A stretch of 64,000 nt of DNA from contig NC_061460.1 in assembly GCF_022581195.2 (NCBI RefSeq), positions 10,575,501 through 10,639,500 of the forward strand, read 5' to 3'. The DNA comes from Helicoverpa zea. Its lineage: Eukaryota; Arthropoda; Insecta; Lepidoptera; Noctuidae. Under the pieces are notes generated by a model. The model made no database searches and was not told the origin of the DNA. It saw only the letters and a program-made list of their open reading frames with translations. The translations under genes were made by a program, and so were the position numbers. This document shows, one piece after another, positions 35,601 through 48,051 of this stretch (the first letter of the stretch is position 1; every line of letters starts with the position of its first letter).

Positions 35601-38600
35601 GAACGTGAAGGAGCTGCGGATGCTCTCGTCTTGTATCGTCAGCAGGCTCTCTTCTGCCTCGCGGTAGAAACCCGTCGCTACTTTAGCCTGCAGGTTATAA
35701 AACTTACAACTGATGGCACTAAAAGTTTACTCGTAGCTTTGAGGAGCATTTTAACTAAGCCTTTTTTTGTTTAGCATATTTTGGAACGCGTGTAAAACCA
35801 TGATCCAGACAGAATTTTGAAAAAGGCATCAAAAGTAGCTAATGCAGTAGTGAAGAAGATGCATTTTATCTTGGCTTATAGCATTTGAAAAGTGTGCTGT
35901 AAAAAGAGATTGAATACACCATAGAACACAGGATGTATTTTTTTATGTTTCTTAAAATTCTTAAATCCTCAAACATAACGCAACGAAACCATCACCATCT
36001 TCTGTAAAATCATATTTATTTACCTGAGCATAATTGAAGTTGAAAGTATCATCATTGACGAAGAAGCTCTTGATTGAGTTGAGATAGACCAGCACTTCCT
36101 CATAATGTCCTGCTAGGAAGTAGGAGGAAGCCATGCACTGACGGCCCGGGATAGTGTCGCATTCTGAAGCCGAACTGCCTACTAGGTGGAAACTTTGCTG
36201 GGCCAGTTTTAGTTGTTCATCCTGTCGAAGAAAAATTTCCAAACCGTCACTTGTTAGCAGAAAACCTAGAAAAAGAGCTATAGTTCGGCCATTCAGAGAA
36301 TGCGTTCCTGACACGTCGCGATTAAACTGACGACGTAACTTTGCAATGGCGTTGCAGTTACGATAAAAATATTTTTGCTGGTTGTTTACCGTTTTAACAA
36401 TTGAGGAGCATTAAAACAACATTATTATATCAATAATCAATGAATGTTATTACGTCGTCAGTTCAATCGCGACGTGTCAGGAACGCATTCTCTGAATGGC
36501 CGAACTATAGCAGAGCATCATTCCTCCTAACTTTATCAAAATACATAGAAGACAAGTTTGTTCAGCACGAGTTTGGGCATAGTTAAAATGATTTATTGTC
36601 ATGATTAAACCAAAATTGTTGGAACGCAAGAAAAAGCGATATTAAAGAGATAAGTCTATCTTATCGCGAGCTGTTTGAAGATTTATAAAGTGCATAGGTA
36701 TATACTCGTATTTAGACCTAAGTATTTCCTTACTACATGGTTACTGACTCACATCCCCAGTCTCATTATAAAGCCTGACAGCGACCACAGCTCTCAAGAT
36801 GTAGTGTAGCGGTGAGGTGGGCTGCAGAGGTTCCAGTAGGGTCCTGGCTTCCAGAGGCTCTCGGTTGCGAAGTCTATAGCCCGCCAAGTTCAGCCGGGCT
36901 TCGGGAACCACGTCTACAAGCTCAGGTAGCACCTGAAATAATAATTTTGTATATTTCTCGCCAAATATAGGTACAAATTCCTAAAAAACAGACACTTCTT
37001 TCAAAACCAGAGAAGGCTGATATTATGTCAACCAGATTTATTTTTGACGCAGGAAAAGAAGACGGGAGTTTTTAAATAGTGCGCACAATATGGTAAATGC
37101 GAATCTTACAAATAAGGGGCCACATAGGTTTTTACCTTTAGTGCTCCTTCACCATTTCTGAACACAACTAAGTTATGTTTGACCAAATCTTGTCCAAATG
37201 TGTGCTGATCCGAGGTCATTTGTTTCAGTTCGTTTTCAGCTGCTATGCCGTTGTACAATCTACAAATATGATACGAACTTATAGCTACACTAAATGGAGG
37301 TCTTTCTTAGCAAAATATTAGTACGTAGTGTGGTCGGTACTTGTGAGATGATGGCAAATAGAAGAATATGGAAGGAGGACCCCAAATAAAATTTGAATAA
37401 GGGTAGGAACCTAGGAAGATGATGACGATGTGATACGCAGCCTCTCAATGATGGGGATAAAAGTTAATATGTCAATTGTTCTCCTCTTACCTGAACAAAT
37501 TGCAAGCCTTCAAGTTCCCAGCAACGGTAGAGGTTGGGTGCTGGGCTAGGTATACGCCGAGTACCTCTTGAGATACATCATAATAGTCAAGCTTATAGTA
37601 GCACAGAGCTACGTAAACGTTCAAAGCCATGTATGTGCTGAGAGAAAAGAGCATTCATATATTTTAGTTGGTTAAACACTGAAATATATTTGCCAATAAA
37701 TACACGATGAAAATGGCAAGATTAAAAAACTACATGAAATATTGCTACACTAACGAAAACGGTAAAGTACAGGTACCCTAAATACAGTATGATGTACAAA
37801 AATTGGTCTACCTACGCATGATCTATATTCATTAAATTACCTATCAATAGCAGACAACATCTTAATCCAATCCATATCGTCTCTGTCAAATCTTTTGTAT
37901 CTGCAAGCGTCATATGCGTCAAAGAAGAATGGTTAAAAGTTCCACCAGATTTTTTTTTTAATTTCTGCGAACCCCTTAACGAACCTCTTTGGACCCACTT
38001 TTGGAAAATTAACAATTTAAACCAGGAAAGTTTCTGAGAGGACTGTAAATTTTATAACTTTGCAATATCCCTACTTACCGCCTCTCCAACAACAGCTTCT
38101 TATAAACATCGATAGCCTCCTGATAATGAGCTCTCAGGTAGTGAACTGATGCTAAACATAGCTGGTCTTCGGGGACATCGCGAAGAGTTGCGTGCGCATG
38201 CATCAAAGATTCCTCATCTCCTAGCTTGTGAGCTAGGTGGAATAGGAGTCGGGTCTAAGGAGGAAATTGGATGGTTAATAGAGGTGTCGCTTAATTGTTT
38301 AATATTACGTTATTAATTTGATTAATTAATTTTGTTTTCTTCTGTTTACCTTTAAGGAACACTTTGGGGCTTCCTCAACTGCTTCTTGTGATTCCTGGTA
38401 CATTCCTGAAAATTATTGTTGTCAGAACATTTGCAGGACCAATGAAAATCAACAGTCGCAACGTATCTAAATCTTATCAAGGCAGACTTCAAAAAAGTAA
38501 AAATTGAAAAAAAGTTAAAAGCTAAAAAATACATCCTCGCTTTTAAAAATAATATTTGTCCTTACTTGACTACGATGCCTTTACTTTTGCGTAAGAGAAC

Positions 38601-39590
38601 AGTGTTTTGTTTCTTTATGTTATTATGTTTTTTTTCTTTTTGATGATTTGTTTCTTATGATATTGTCATGATAATCAGATGTGATAGATTTATATCTATA
38701 AAAATACATAGAGGAAAGTCTTAACAGTTCCTATAAAACTGAATAATACAACAACAAACCTAAATAAAAGTAGCACACAGCTATATCCATAGCGATATTA
38801 TCAGCCACTCGCGCATCTAGTTTTTCTCTGGTGCGCACACGTAAGTACGCGTCTAGCGCGCGCCGGTACTCGCCCAGGTGGAACCAGCACCATGCACCCC
38901 AGACATCTGGCCATACATCCACGTTACCTTCGTGTTTTAGGAACTAAAAGAAGGGTTTTCATTAAAGAAGTATAGTACAAAAGGGAGGAGTTTATGGGGG
39001 AGTATCATCATCATCATCAGCCTATCGCAGTCCACTGCTGGACATAGGCCTCTCCAAGTGCACGCCACTGAGATCGATTTTCAGCTTCTCGCATCCATGG
39101 GGGAGTATACAGGAGGAGTAAATATGGGTATCTGCAAGGAGGGCACATAAGGGAGTACCTACATACATGTAGACGTATAGGGTAGTATCTACATAAAAGT
39201 GGATACAGGGTTAGAATATAAGGGAGTATATAAAAGAGTAATTATGGGGGCTTCAAATAGGAATGGACTCTTAGCATCATGGCAACTTAAAGAATTACTT
39301 TGCGTCTTAAGAAATTAATCATGAATGTAAATACCAGAAAGTTACCTCCAGCATAGTAAGAGCACCAACATAGTCTCTTTTCAGTATAAAGTCTTCTAGC
39401 TCCGGGAAACTTTTCTTAGCAGAACTGCTGCCTGTATTTGTACGATTCTCGCCAGCTGGCTTCGATCGGGACAGAATCTACAAACGTAACAGGGCATTAG
39501 TTACTAACAAATATAAAATGTGGATACCTAAACTTTTTTTGACCACTTTAGGTACCTAATTGAATTCGTAATAATAGAACTGCTTACCAT
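32673..39590 (-). CDS. IFT56: IFT56 (TTC26/DYF-13), intraflagellar transport subunit
   Basis: TPR protein of the IFT-B complex that carries motility cargo into cilia and flagella. Exons in transcript order: 39588-39590 (ATG only), 39346-39477, 38760-38943, 38350-38405, 38079-38254, 37841-37900, 37491-37637, 37136-37259, 36753-36932, 36024-36221, 35532-35687, 35056-35162, 32673-32877. Phases close to 575 residues, near the vertebrate length of about 554. Diagnostic strings: ILSRSKPA at the start, [86 protein letters not shown] and [15 protein letters not shown] near the end. The ATG is alone in exon 1. The last intron holds a nested hAT/RTE insertion. Divergent neighbour of CCDC40. Confidence 0.96.
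32898..34717. mobile_element. hAT element with nested LINE, in the last IFT56 intron
   Basis: Ends TAGGGCTTTCAAATACCGG and CCGGTATTGAAAGCCCTA form terminal inverted repeats, flanked by an exact 8-bp duplication ATATGGAT (32890-32897 and 34718-34725). Sub-terminal regions repeat TACCGTGATCACGGTATT palindromes. On the minus strand, about 33150 to 32985 encodes a hAT transposase tail ([20 protein letters not shown] then LHG). An RTE fragment interrupts it. Confidence 0.85.
33385..34380 (+). pseudogene. RTE-type LINE fragment nested in the hAT element
   Basis: Reads [14 protein letters not shown], then [20 protein letters not shown] (start of reverse transcriptase) and, in another frame, [24 protein letters not shown] at 34072 and a large internal deletion or frameshift break it. 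It is a dead copy. The order is endonuclease-RT linker, then RT start, as in RTE elements. Confidence 0.75.
36283..36505. mobile_element. 223-bp foldback MITE, copy D, in an IFT56 intron
   Basis: Both ends carry the same GTTCGGCCATTCAGAGAATG arm as the 960-bp MITEs, in inverted orientation, with TATA on each side (36279-36282 and 36506-36509). It keeps only one end of the long element plus an inverted copy of that end. It lies about 60 bp from the acceptor of exon 36024-36221. Confidence 0.8.
39006..39100. repeat. dispersed Lepidoptera repeat
   Basis: ATCATCATCATCATCAGCCT followed by ATCGCAGTCCACTGCTGGAC and CCACTGAGATCGATTTTCAG. An almost identical segment lies at 51824-51893. It is in an IFT56 intron. 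Confidence 0.65.
39105..39245. repeat. degenerate ggagtata-type tandem repeat
   Basis: Irregular GGGAGTA-TATA-type units resembling the ordered minisatellite at 49795-50402 and the tract at 62100-62300. Intronic in IFT56. Confidence 0.5.
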
Positions 39591-39668
39591 TGTTAACGTA
39601 TTGAATTTTCAGAATTGAATTAAATATCTTGTTTACTTCGTTACGTCCCGCGCTTTTGTTGACAAAAC

Positions 39669-39682
39669 GTTGCTATGGCAAC
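39669..39682. promoter_or_regulatory. RFX X-box 1
   Basis: GTTGCTATGGCAAC fits the X-box consensus RYYNYY-N(1-3)-RRNRAC with a 2-base spacer at every position. It lies 79 bp upstream of the IFT56 ATG. RFX factors bind such sites in ciliary gene promoters. Confidence 0.8.
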
Positions 39683-39762
39683 GCATCGCATCCCATCGCA
39701 AAAGCAGTTTCGATTACCCGTCTTGTAGCCAGCCATAAAATATCAATTCAAACAAAAAAACG

Positions 39763-39775
39763 GTTGTCTAGCAAC
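39763..39775. promoter_or_regulatory. RFX X-box 2
   Basis: GTTGTCTAGCAAC, a perfect consensus match with a 1-base spacer, lies 107 bp upstream of the CCDC40 ATG and 80 bp from X-box 1. Confidence 0.75.
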
Positions 39776-39881
39776 AAACAAAGTTTGCTCATTGACAATT
39801 TTTTTTGGAATTTGTGATTTATTTGGTGGATTAAAAATACTTTGAATTTTTATAATTTGAAGGTATAAGAATTTAGTTAAA

Positions 39882-42800
39882 ATGTCGGAACCCAAGTCAG
39901 GGGGTTCAATGCCCTGCATTTGTACGGAGGACAGTACGACTGAGGAGTCAACCCTCAGCATCAACTGCGAGTGTCCTCGGGATGACCACGACATCGTCAT
40001 CCACGAGCAGACATGCCTCTTGTACAAGAGTGAGAAGATGATCTACCCTCATGTTAGTTTTGTTTAATTTTTTATGCATTTTTCAAGTGGGTATTTCCAA
40101 CTTGCGGAAATATAGTGCTCAAAAAAGGTCAGGAAACAGCATATTTAAGGTACAACAAGATGATTTAATTCAATAACTGGGAGCCAGAGAAGCAAATTCA
40201 ATATCGAATGCGCTATTCATCATAAAAAAATTGGTATCTGGGTAAAAAAATAATAAGTTATCGATCAATCAACGTACAAATATATAAATACTTTTGTTTG
40301 TGTTTCAGGATCCAGCTTGCGAATGCGAGTACCCTGGGTTCGAGGATGGAGTCTGTCTGTGCTGCAGCTGCCCTGTCAACCAGTGCCGATGCCATAAGGC
40401 TGGCAAGGAGGCTTTTGACCAGTAAGTTGTCTTATTTAAGGAGTTTGTATACCAGGGATAATCATGTTTTCTCAACTTATGAAAAGACTTTAAATAGAAG
40501 ATGACTACGGTAAGGTACCATTTGGAATGCACGTGCTATCGGCAGTTGGGAGTTAGTGCCCTCTTCCAAAAAACACCTTAATGCTCATTAACGATTGAGC
40601 AGTCTGAGTATATTTAATGGTATTTTTGCGTCTACATATATTTAAGTTTCATAACCACTTACATTATAATTTCATACAAATTATGTAGATGGCGCAACCA
40701 GCGTGAGATCGGCGCGATGCCTGCAGTGCTGGAGGCGTCGCACCCACTCATGCAGAAGTTCCAGGAGACGCTCAAGCAGTTCCTCATCAAAGAGAACGCT
40801 ATTGCTGAGGAGGAGATACTTAATCTGGTAAGCTTATATTACGACTAACTTAGTCCATAACTTTGTATACTATTTATCATAACATTATAAGATGTGAACC
40901 TGTAGAGCTCACTTTAGATGTATTTGTACTTATATGCTGAAGTAAAAATGTAAAGCACTGGTACTCAGATGAATCCGGTTAGACTGGAAGCCGACCCTAA
41001 CATAGTTGGGAAAATGTTCGGTGGATGATGATGCAGAAGTAAAAATATTCTGTTATATTCTTTGCTGGTTTTATGTAGGAAAGCTTCCAAAGCTTGGAAA
41101 TCGGGAATCTACTTGGTGCAAGCATCAAGTTTTTACCATTTCGTGTATTAAAAGTCAAGATATTGATGATACTTACCTACTTATTTTACTTGTGTATTTC
41201 CTAGCGTGAAGAACTAAAGCTAAGCAAGCAAGAGTATGACAAGGATCTAGAGTCCATCTACCGCAGCGACCATGACACGAACGCGCAAAGGGTAAGTGTA
41301 ATTACAACTATATTAATTTAATTAACATATTTACGGCGCGCTCATTAATCTGTTATACATATTTATGCTTCAGCTGCTTAAACTAAAGGTCAGCGAGTTA
41401 CGAATATAGATTAAACAAAATATGGATGTTTGAGCTTAGGTGTGATTTATAATCTGTCTAGTAATGTCATCGTGCCCCCTGATTTATGAGTGTGCCTATC
41501 CGCTGACCTGGAAAGACTCTTGCAATTTATTTAGTAGTTTCTCTCGACAACCATTTTAATGATTGTCATTGTTGAAAGAGAGTGATGATTGAATTAATTG
41601 TACCTATGTTTGTAGGTGCTAATAGAAGAATATGAAGCCACGCTAGCGCAGCGCACCATGGAACGCGAGGCAGCCGAGAAGCGCGCGAAAGAGTCGAACG
41701 AGAAATATAAGAGAGCTAAGGCTAAACTGGAAGAAGATATGACTAGAGGTATGTATTTATTTTTGCGGGCCTTCAATTGCACGTTCACAAATAATGAAAA
41801 AAAACCGGCCAAGTGCGAGTCGGACTCGCGCACGAAGGGTTCCGAAGGGTTCCATAATTTATAAAACGGACGAAAAATCACGTTTGTTGTATGGGAGCTC
41901 CCAAAATATTTATTTAAATCTAGTTTTCAGTATTTTTTGTTATAGCAGCAACAGAAATACATCATCTGTGAAAATTTCAACTCTCTAACTATCACGGTCC
42001 ATGATATATGTACAGCCTGGTGACAGACGGACGAACGGACGGACAAAGGAGCGAAAACAATAGGGTAGCGTTTTACCCTTTACGTGTGGTACGGAACCAT
42101 AAAAATGAATGGTTAAATAATAGACATCAAAGTCCATGGACTTTTATTGATTTTGCATTTTCACACAAACTTTGATCTGCGAAGATACGGAAGAATACGC
42201 TCTAGTAACTTCTCAATACCAGCAGAAGTAGCTAGTAATCGAACAAGCATCCAAATCCCCTCCTCCCGTCACATCATGAATGGAATGGACAATGTTTTGT
42301 GCTCCAAATTGCTATGCCCACTCAGGGCGCCATACAAATTAGACCTAAGAAACACAAGTGTTCCATGCAATAAAATATCAAATTCAAAATCTTTATTGCG
42401 AACTAACTAGGTACAAAAGAATCTTATAACTAGTTACGTTCTTAGAACTTAGTTGCTCGTTAAGGCATTCCAATTTATTAAAAATATATATTTGTACTAC
42501 AGAACGTGAGACGACAGAAGAAATGGAAGCTTTGAACGCGCTCTGCCACCAACTGTCGGCGTGGCGCGACGAGACGGAGTCAGATCTCACCGTCAGCCAG
42601 CGCATGTCGGACAAGATGAGAATGGAGAAGCAAGCGCTTGCTGCTGAGAAGAGACGGCTGGTATGATAGTTTTAAATACATAAAAGTAGCAATTACGCTT
42701 AAAAACCATTTTTTTAAGATAAGTGTTTTATGAAAATGAAAAAAAAAGACTAAAGACCTGAGGTTGTGTGTTTCGAATAAAAGATTGTCCTGAATTAAAT

Positions 42801-45800
42801 TAATTCTTTCAGGACATGTTCCTGTTCAGCCTGAGCAATGAGGTCTGGAAGCTGGAGTCGAAGCTGGAGATGTTCAAGAAGCAGCTCGAAATCAAGAACT
42901 CGGAAATGGAGAAAGTTAACGATAGGGTAAAAAAAACATATCTTCTGAATCTATTGAGGCCTGTAGGCATGATGCGATCAGAGTGACATTTCTAGCCCTT
43001 ACAACATTTTAGTGCCAGTGTTTAAATTTAATTCTAACCAGCTTTCTTTAAATCCACAAGGTGACAGCATACGCAGCTGAACTGGAAGACTTGGAGCTGG
43101 ACAAGCGTCGTCTGGTCAGCTTGTGGAACTCTGTCATCGTCAACATCACGCAGAGAGATAAGGTGTATGATTCCGTCAGAGATGATTACAAGTAAGTATA
43201 CGGTACCTATGAAGAAAGAGATATCTTTAGGGAGATCATCAGGAAAGAACATTATTTTGGAAACATGAAATCATTTTTTTTTGTTTATTGCCAGCGAGAT
43301 AAAAAAAATGGTAGCTAAGAAAAAGAAAGATAGGTATGATCTGTATTAGAATCGTGACCTCGTTTTGCAAATAAGGGTATGGAAATTTATATGAAAACGG
43401 GTTTTGAAAATAACATAAAAATTCACAGAACTCTACAAGATAACTACCGGACGTTACTGAACTCTATGGACATCACTAAGAAGGTATTGATGGAGGAGAT
43501 GAACAGGGGAAAGGAGATCGCCATGAACAGGGACAAAATCAACTACGATATCGAGCATGCTATGAAATTGCGTGAGTACATTATAAAAAAAATAGGAATC
43601 CTATTTAAGTACACGGTACATATCTCCTTAATTTATTTACGAATACTTGTTACTTTTGTATCTTGAAGAAAACGGTCAATTATGGATCCCAACCTTATTC
43701 ACAACATAATCCCTTTCTCAAGCTTTGTTCGCAATTCACAGACGAAACCGAAGATGCAAAACGTCAGACCTTGGAGGCTCAGATTAATCAGCTGACGGAG
43801 TCTATCGAAATGACTGAGAGGGATCATGAAATGATCAGAGCCGTAAGTATTTATTATTGACGCCTTAAGTATTAGTTACCGAAGACACGAAAAACATGAT
43901 TATAATTATATTTTTCAATTTTCGCAGGAGAATCAATCAATGCGCAATATTCTGAAGAGCACTGGGAAGGAGTTGGACAGAAAGGCTGAATATAAACTGA
44001 AGCTTGAGAACGAGATACTTCTAAACCTGCAGGACTGTTTGCTCAACGATAAGGCTGTGGAAAGCATGGCCAATGGCATTCGGAAGATGAGGGAGATGTC
44101 CAGGAAGCAGGTATACTAAATATACATGGTGAAAAAGCAGTCATATTTAACAATTCAATTTTCAATCTATTTTATTGTTAACAGTTCATTCAAGATCCAT
44201 TCATTTTAGATTTCGTCAAACTACTGCCTCTCAATTTTATTTTTGATCGACTCAGCATTTTTTCTTCTACCATAGTCTATAATTTACCATCTGCGAGCCA
44301 CAAAGTGCTGAGTACATCATCAATCAACAGTTTATGTGGTATATTTCTACATGCCCATATTGTTTTCACAGGAGATATCCCTTATGTCAATGGAGAACCA
44401 ACATGCGCACATAATGTTAGACATAGAGATAATGCGGAACCGTCAAGCCAAGAACAAAATAGTGCTGGAAGAGAGCCAGGCCATGGTGAAGGAGAAGGAG
44501 AAAGAGATTGATGCGCTGCAGGACGAACATAGCCATCAGATGTCCATCCAGACCAGGAAGCAGAGGGAGCTCGATATTATCATGAAGAAGTATATCACTT
44601 TGAAGGAGATTTTCGATGTGAGCTGCAAAATTATTATAATACATATTCTTGAATTTAACAACATCCCGAAGATAAAACTAGCTCTGTAGAAATCTAGGGT
44701 TTGCATAGAATCGTGATCTCTAGTAAAACACAGACTCTAAAAACATCAAATAGGTTCTTGAGAATATCCTTTTAACTAACAAAGTTCATAAAAATCCTTA
44801 GATGAAATCTCCTCAAGAGCGTCGCATCGAAAGTCTGGAGAAGCAGATCAAGTGCCTCCGCGAGCGCACCGAGGTGATGCAGCATGAGTGGCTGCGACAA
44901 CAGGGACACGTCGTCAAGCTGGCAGACCACCACCATCTCATGGTGTCGGAGATAAACCTTATTGCTAAACGTTAGTAACTAGTAGGACTTGATTTTTATA
45001 ATTGTCCTGGATTTAGGCACTTATGTTGTCTTAGCAGTTGAGAAAAAAAAGGTATTTAAAATACATTTTATGCTAAGCCTAATTATAGCGAAGATTTAAT
45101 TATAGCGGAACCTTCGGTAGCTTGTAGGCTGCTTAATTATTTTTATAGTTTTTAGAGTTCCTTTAGAACCTGTAATGGGAAGAAAAACTAGGGATAGGCG
45201 ATCACCTATACTTTATAACTCCGGAATCCAACATCATCACGTTTTTTCTACAGAGATCCAAATATGCGATCAGAAAATAATGCGCATACAAGCGGATTCG
45301 GAGGCAGTTGCCCTAGAGCGCAGTCACGTGGAGCGATCCTTGCGCACTCTGCGCGGGCGCCTGCAGGTGCTGGAGCACACGCGCAAGGATGCCACGGAGC
45401 GCAACCAGGGCGCCCAGCGGACCAACCTCTCCATCTCACATGAGTATGCTGCTAACTTGAAGGTTAGTGCAATGGGAATTGAGGGTCTAACCGTCAGTTG
45501 CAGAAAGGTCAATTAAAATAAATCTATTGCTCACACTTTTTATCTTGTTGAAAGAGCAATAGATTTAAAAAAGCTTCTACCAAATAACTATTATAGTAAT
45601 CTGTGCTTCTACTTTAATTGATCTTTCTGCCGGTTTGACTGACGGTTTATTCTGTATTGTTGTCGAAGCTATGTTATGTCCGAAATACTTTATTTTATTT
45701 AATATGAATAATCTACAGTTCTACAGTCCTTATTGCCTGAAACAGAAGCTGCTTTAGTTGCCCACGTGTGTTGTTTATTGCCTACACCAAGGGTAGGCCA

Positions 45801-48051
45801 CAGCGGACTGCTGCAAAATTTTTACTTGGTTAAAAATTAAACCGTGAGTTTACGCTGAGATATGATGGTTTTTGTGCAGGATGCAGAAACGGAAATAATT
45901 CAACTGGAGGATGAAATTGAGGAGTTGGATAAAGACAAGATGAACCTCACCCAGGAACTGGATCGAGTTCAGAGGGAAGCTCTCATATGGCAAAGAAAGG
46001 TTAGTACCTAGTCATCATCATCAGTATTTAGTTTATATCAATATTATGTGTACCTATGGTACCTATAACTTCTACTGTCTTTGACTTTATTGGTTTAGTA
46101 GTCGCATAGCGTGACTGCTGCTGTGAACGAGGAATCTAGTGTGATTCCCGGGTCGTGCCGAAATCGCTTTGTGAGTTTTAGAAACTTTCAAAAAGCAGCC
46201 CCAATCTTGGTAGATGGTGGTATTACATCCTCGTGCCTGAGAGGGGGAGGCACGTAAAGCGGGCGTCTCCGAAAGCTACTCGGCAGCAGTCGTTTGTTAT
46301 AATTCCACGTTAGAGGCCATCAGGCAAATTTAGGAAAATTCTAACAATAGGACTTGTTACATGATTAATCTTGCAACTCATTCGAAAAGAAGGTAGATCT
46401 CTAATCGACTTCTTTTTCAGGGAATATTAGCGGTGGAGCTGAAGAAAAATATGAAGTCTGCCAAGTCAGCCGTTGGCGAAATAGGACTGATGAAGAGTGA
46501 AATACATAGAATGGAGGTATGATTGCTGTGAAATCCTTAGAATCTAGCTAGATATACGTATGGTTTCTTAAATCTGTAATGACCATTTAAAGCGTATAAT
46601 CAATACTTGCTCCGTGGTTCTACCCGCTTTTCTCTTTCCGTCTTGGATACTCAAAAACGACATTTCAAATGTAGGTTCGTCGTGAACAACTTCGGCGTAC
46701 AAGTGAGAAGCTAGCTGAAGACTTGGCTCTGTACGTGACGCGAAGAGACACGGCGATGGACAAGACGAGAGCCGCCGCCGCCGTGGAGAAGACCCACGGC
46801 ACTGCAGTGGGCACCTCGCAAACCACTTACAATCACAAACTGAGGCTCGCTAAGGCTGACCTTACTAGGGTCACTAAGGTACACATTACATGGTCTTCTA
46901 AAATGGTGGTCATTTTCAAAAAATAGGTATCCAGCTATACCTACTTCAACGCCGTTCTGCCCATTATCCTAATATCGTTACGGTCTTATTTATTACTGCC
47001 GGATTAAGGAGTCTCAGGAGAATCTAGCTGGGCGAGGTTCCTTCAAGTCCTGCTTGTTACATGAACTGTCTGACTTTGGGTCCAGCTATATGCCTAAGTT
47101 CGTCATCCTCTTGCCATTACACTACATTTAGGCGATGCATATGTCTTACTCTTCGTTTCATTGCTTCTGACGTCATCAAATCAAATCACTCCTGCATATA
47201 AGTGGAACCTCCCAAAATGAAACGTAAATTGTAGGAGTTAGCGGACTCGAAGGCCGAGATGGAGCAGCTGATGAAGGACCAGGAGCGTTTGGACAAGGAG
47301 CTTGCGGAGACTAGCGCACAGAATGTCCACCTTGAGGAAAAGGTCGCTGACCTCATCAGGGAGACTCGCGCCACTGATAGGACTAAACACCATGTAGGTA
47401 TCACTTATAGCTCGAACCAAAGATGAAATGCCTTCCAGGTTTATTTACCTACAATATTTTGGGGATCTTAGCAAACACGCGTGTACATACGTGGTAAGAT
47501 AATATATTTTTCACTGTATGGGAAATGGTGTGTACGTGGTGTATACATGCATGCACTTAATAAAACCTGCAGTAACGCAAACATATCCTCAGGCATGTAA
47601 TCGTATTTTCAAACTGGACGCAAGGTCAACAAAATAGTTGATGTAATATGTAAAATTCTGATAACAAACTAACAATAACTTACAGCTTCTAGAACGCGTC
47701 GTTCGCGCCCAACGGTTCAACAGTGAGCTTACCACTGCCATCAAGCGTCGCTCCGTCCGCTCTCGACGTCCCAAGGACAACGTGCTCGCCGACCACGCCC
47801 AGGCACGGTTCCTGAACGAACGCCTACGTTTCCTCGTAGGAGTACTACAGAACGAATACCCCCACCATGAGGACAGACTAGAATCGATCTTCAATACTCT
47901 GAATGTACATACTCCCGATGAGTCGCCCGAACTGTCGATGCCTGAAGACTGTCACCTTATGCATAAGGATCTAGACTTCACGAATGAGGAACTCTTAGAA
48001 CAAGCTAAACATGAATTGGGCCTTCTAGATGTAATGGAAGAAACGAAATGA
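39882..48051 (+). CDS. CCDC40: CCDC40, axonemal ruler coiled-coil protein
   Basis: With CCDC39 it forms the ruler that sets the 96-nm repeat and anchors inner dynein arms on motile axonemes. Nineteen exons: 39882-40052, 40309-40421, 40689-40827, 41205-41291, 41616-41748, 42503-42660, 42813-42926, 43061-43191, 43429-43571, 43742-43842, 43928-44110, 44372-44617, 44802-44970, 45254-45462, 45880-45999, 46421-46516, 46675-46878, 47235-47393, 47686-48051. Frame closes to 1013 residues (human about 1140). From ASHPLMQKFQETLKQFL on it is almost wholly coiled coil. Family-specific strings are EIGLMKSEIHRMEVRREQLR, LYVTRRDTAMDK and near the end RFLNERLRFLVGVLQNEYP. The first 95 residues are Cys-rich (13 Cys). 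Confidence 0.93.
40945..41032 (+). repeat. SINE 3'-end fragment in CCDC40 intron 3
   Basis: AATGTAAAGCACTGGTACTC, CCGGTTAGACTGGAAGCCGA and GGTGGATGATGATG match the last third of the SINE at 26207-26592. It is diverged. Confidence 0.7.
41800..42105 (+). repeat. dispersed Lepidoptera repeat, GGCCAAGTGCGAGTCGGACT type
   Basis: Starts AACCGGCCAAGTGCGAGTCG, continues with a TTCCATAATTT stretch, and ends GACGGACGAACGGACGGACA, TTTTACCC and GTACGGAACCATAA. It is a very common interspersed repeat type in moths. It lies in CCDC40 intron 5, starting about 50 bp after exon 5. The exact family name is not asserted. Confidence 0.6.
46095..46350 (+). repeat. putative SINE-like repeat in CCDC40 intron 15
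   Basis: GTGATTCCCGGGTCGTGCCG followed by a GC-rich body ending TCGTTTGTTATAATTCC. Its base composition contrasts with the surrounding AT-rich intron. The B-box-like GGGTCGTGCC suggests a tRNA-derived origin, but there is no clear A box. Confidence 0.35.

Larger units (their letters stand above)
39591..39881. promoter_or_regulatory. bidirectional promoter between IFT56 and CCDC40
   Basis: The two start codons face away from each other across 291 bp. The interval holds both X-box motifs, has no TATA box in an obvious position and contains both 5' leaders. The arrangement and shared ciliary function suggest co-regulation. Confidence 0.75.
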
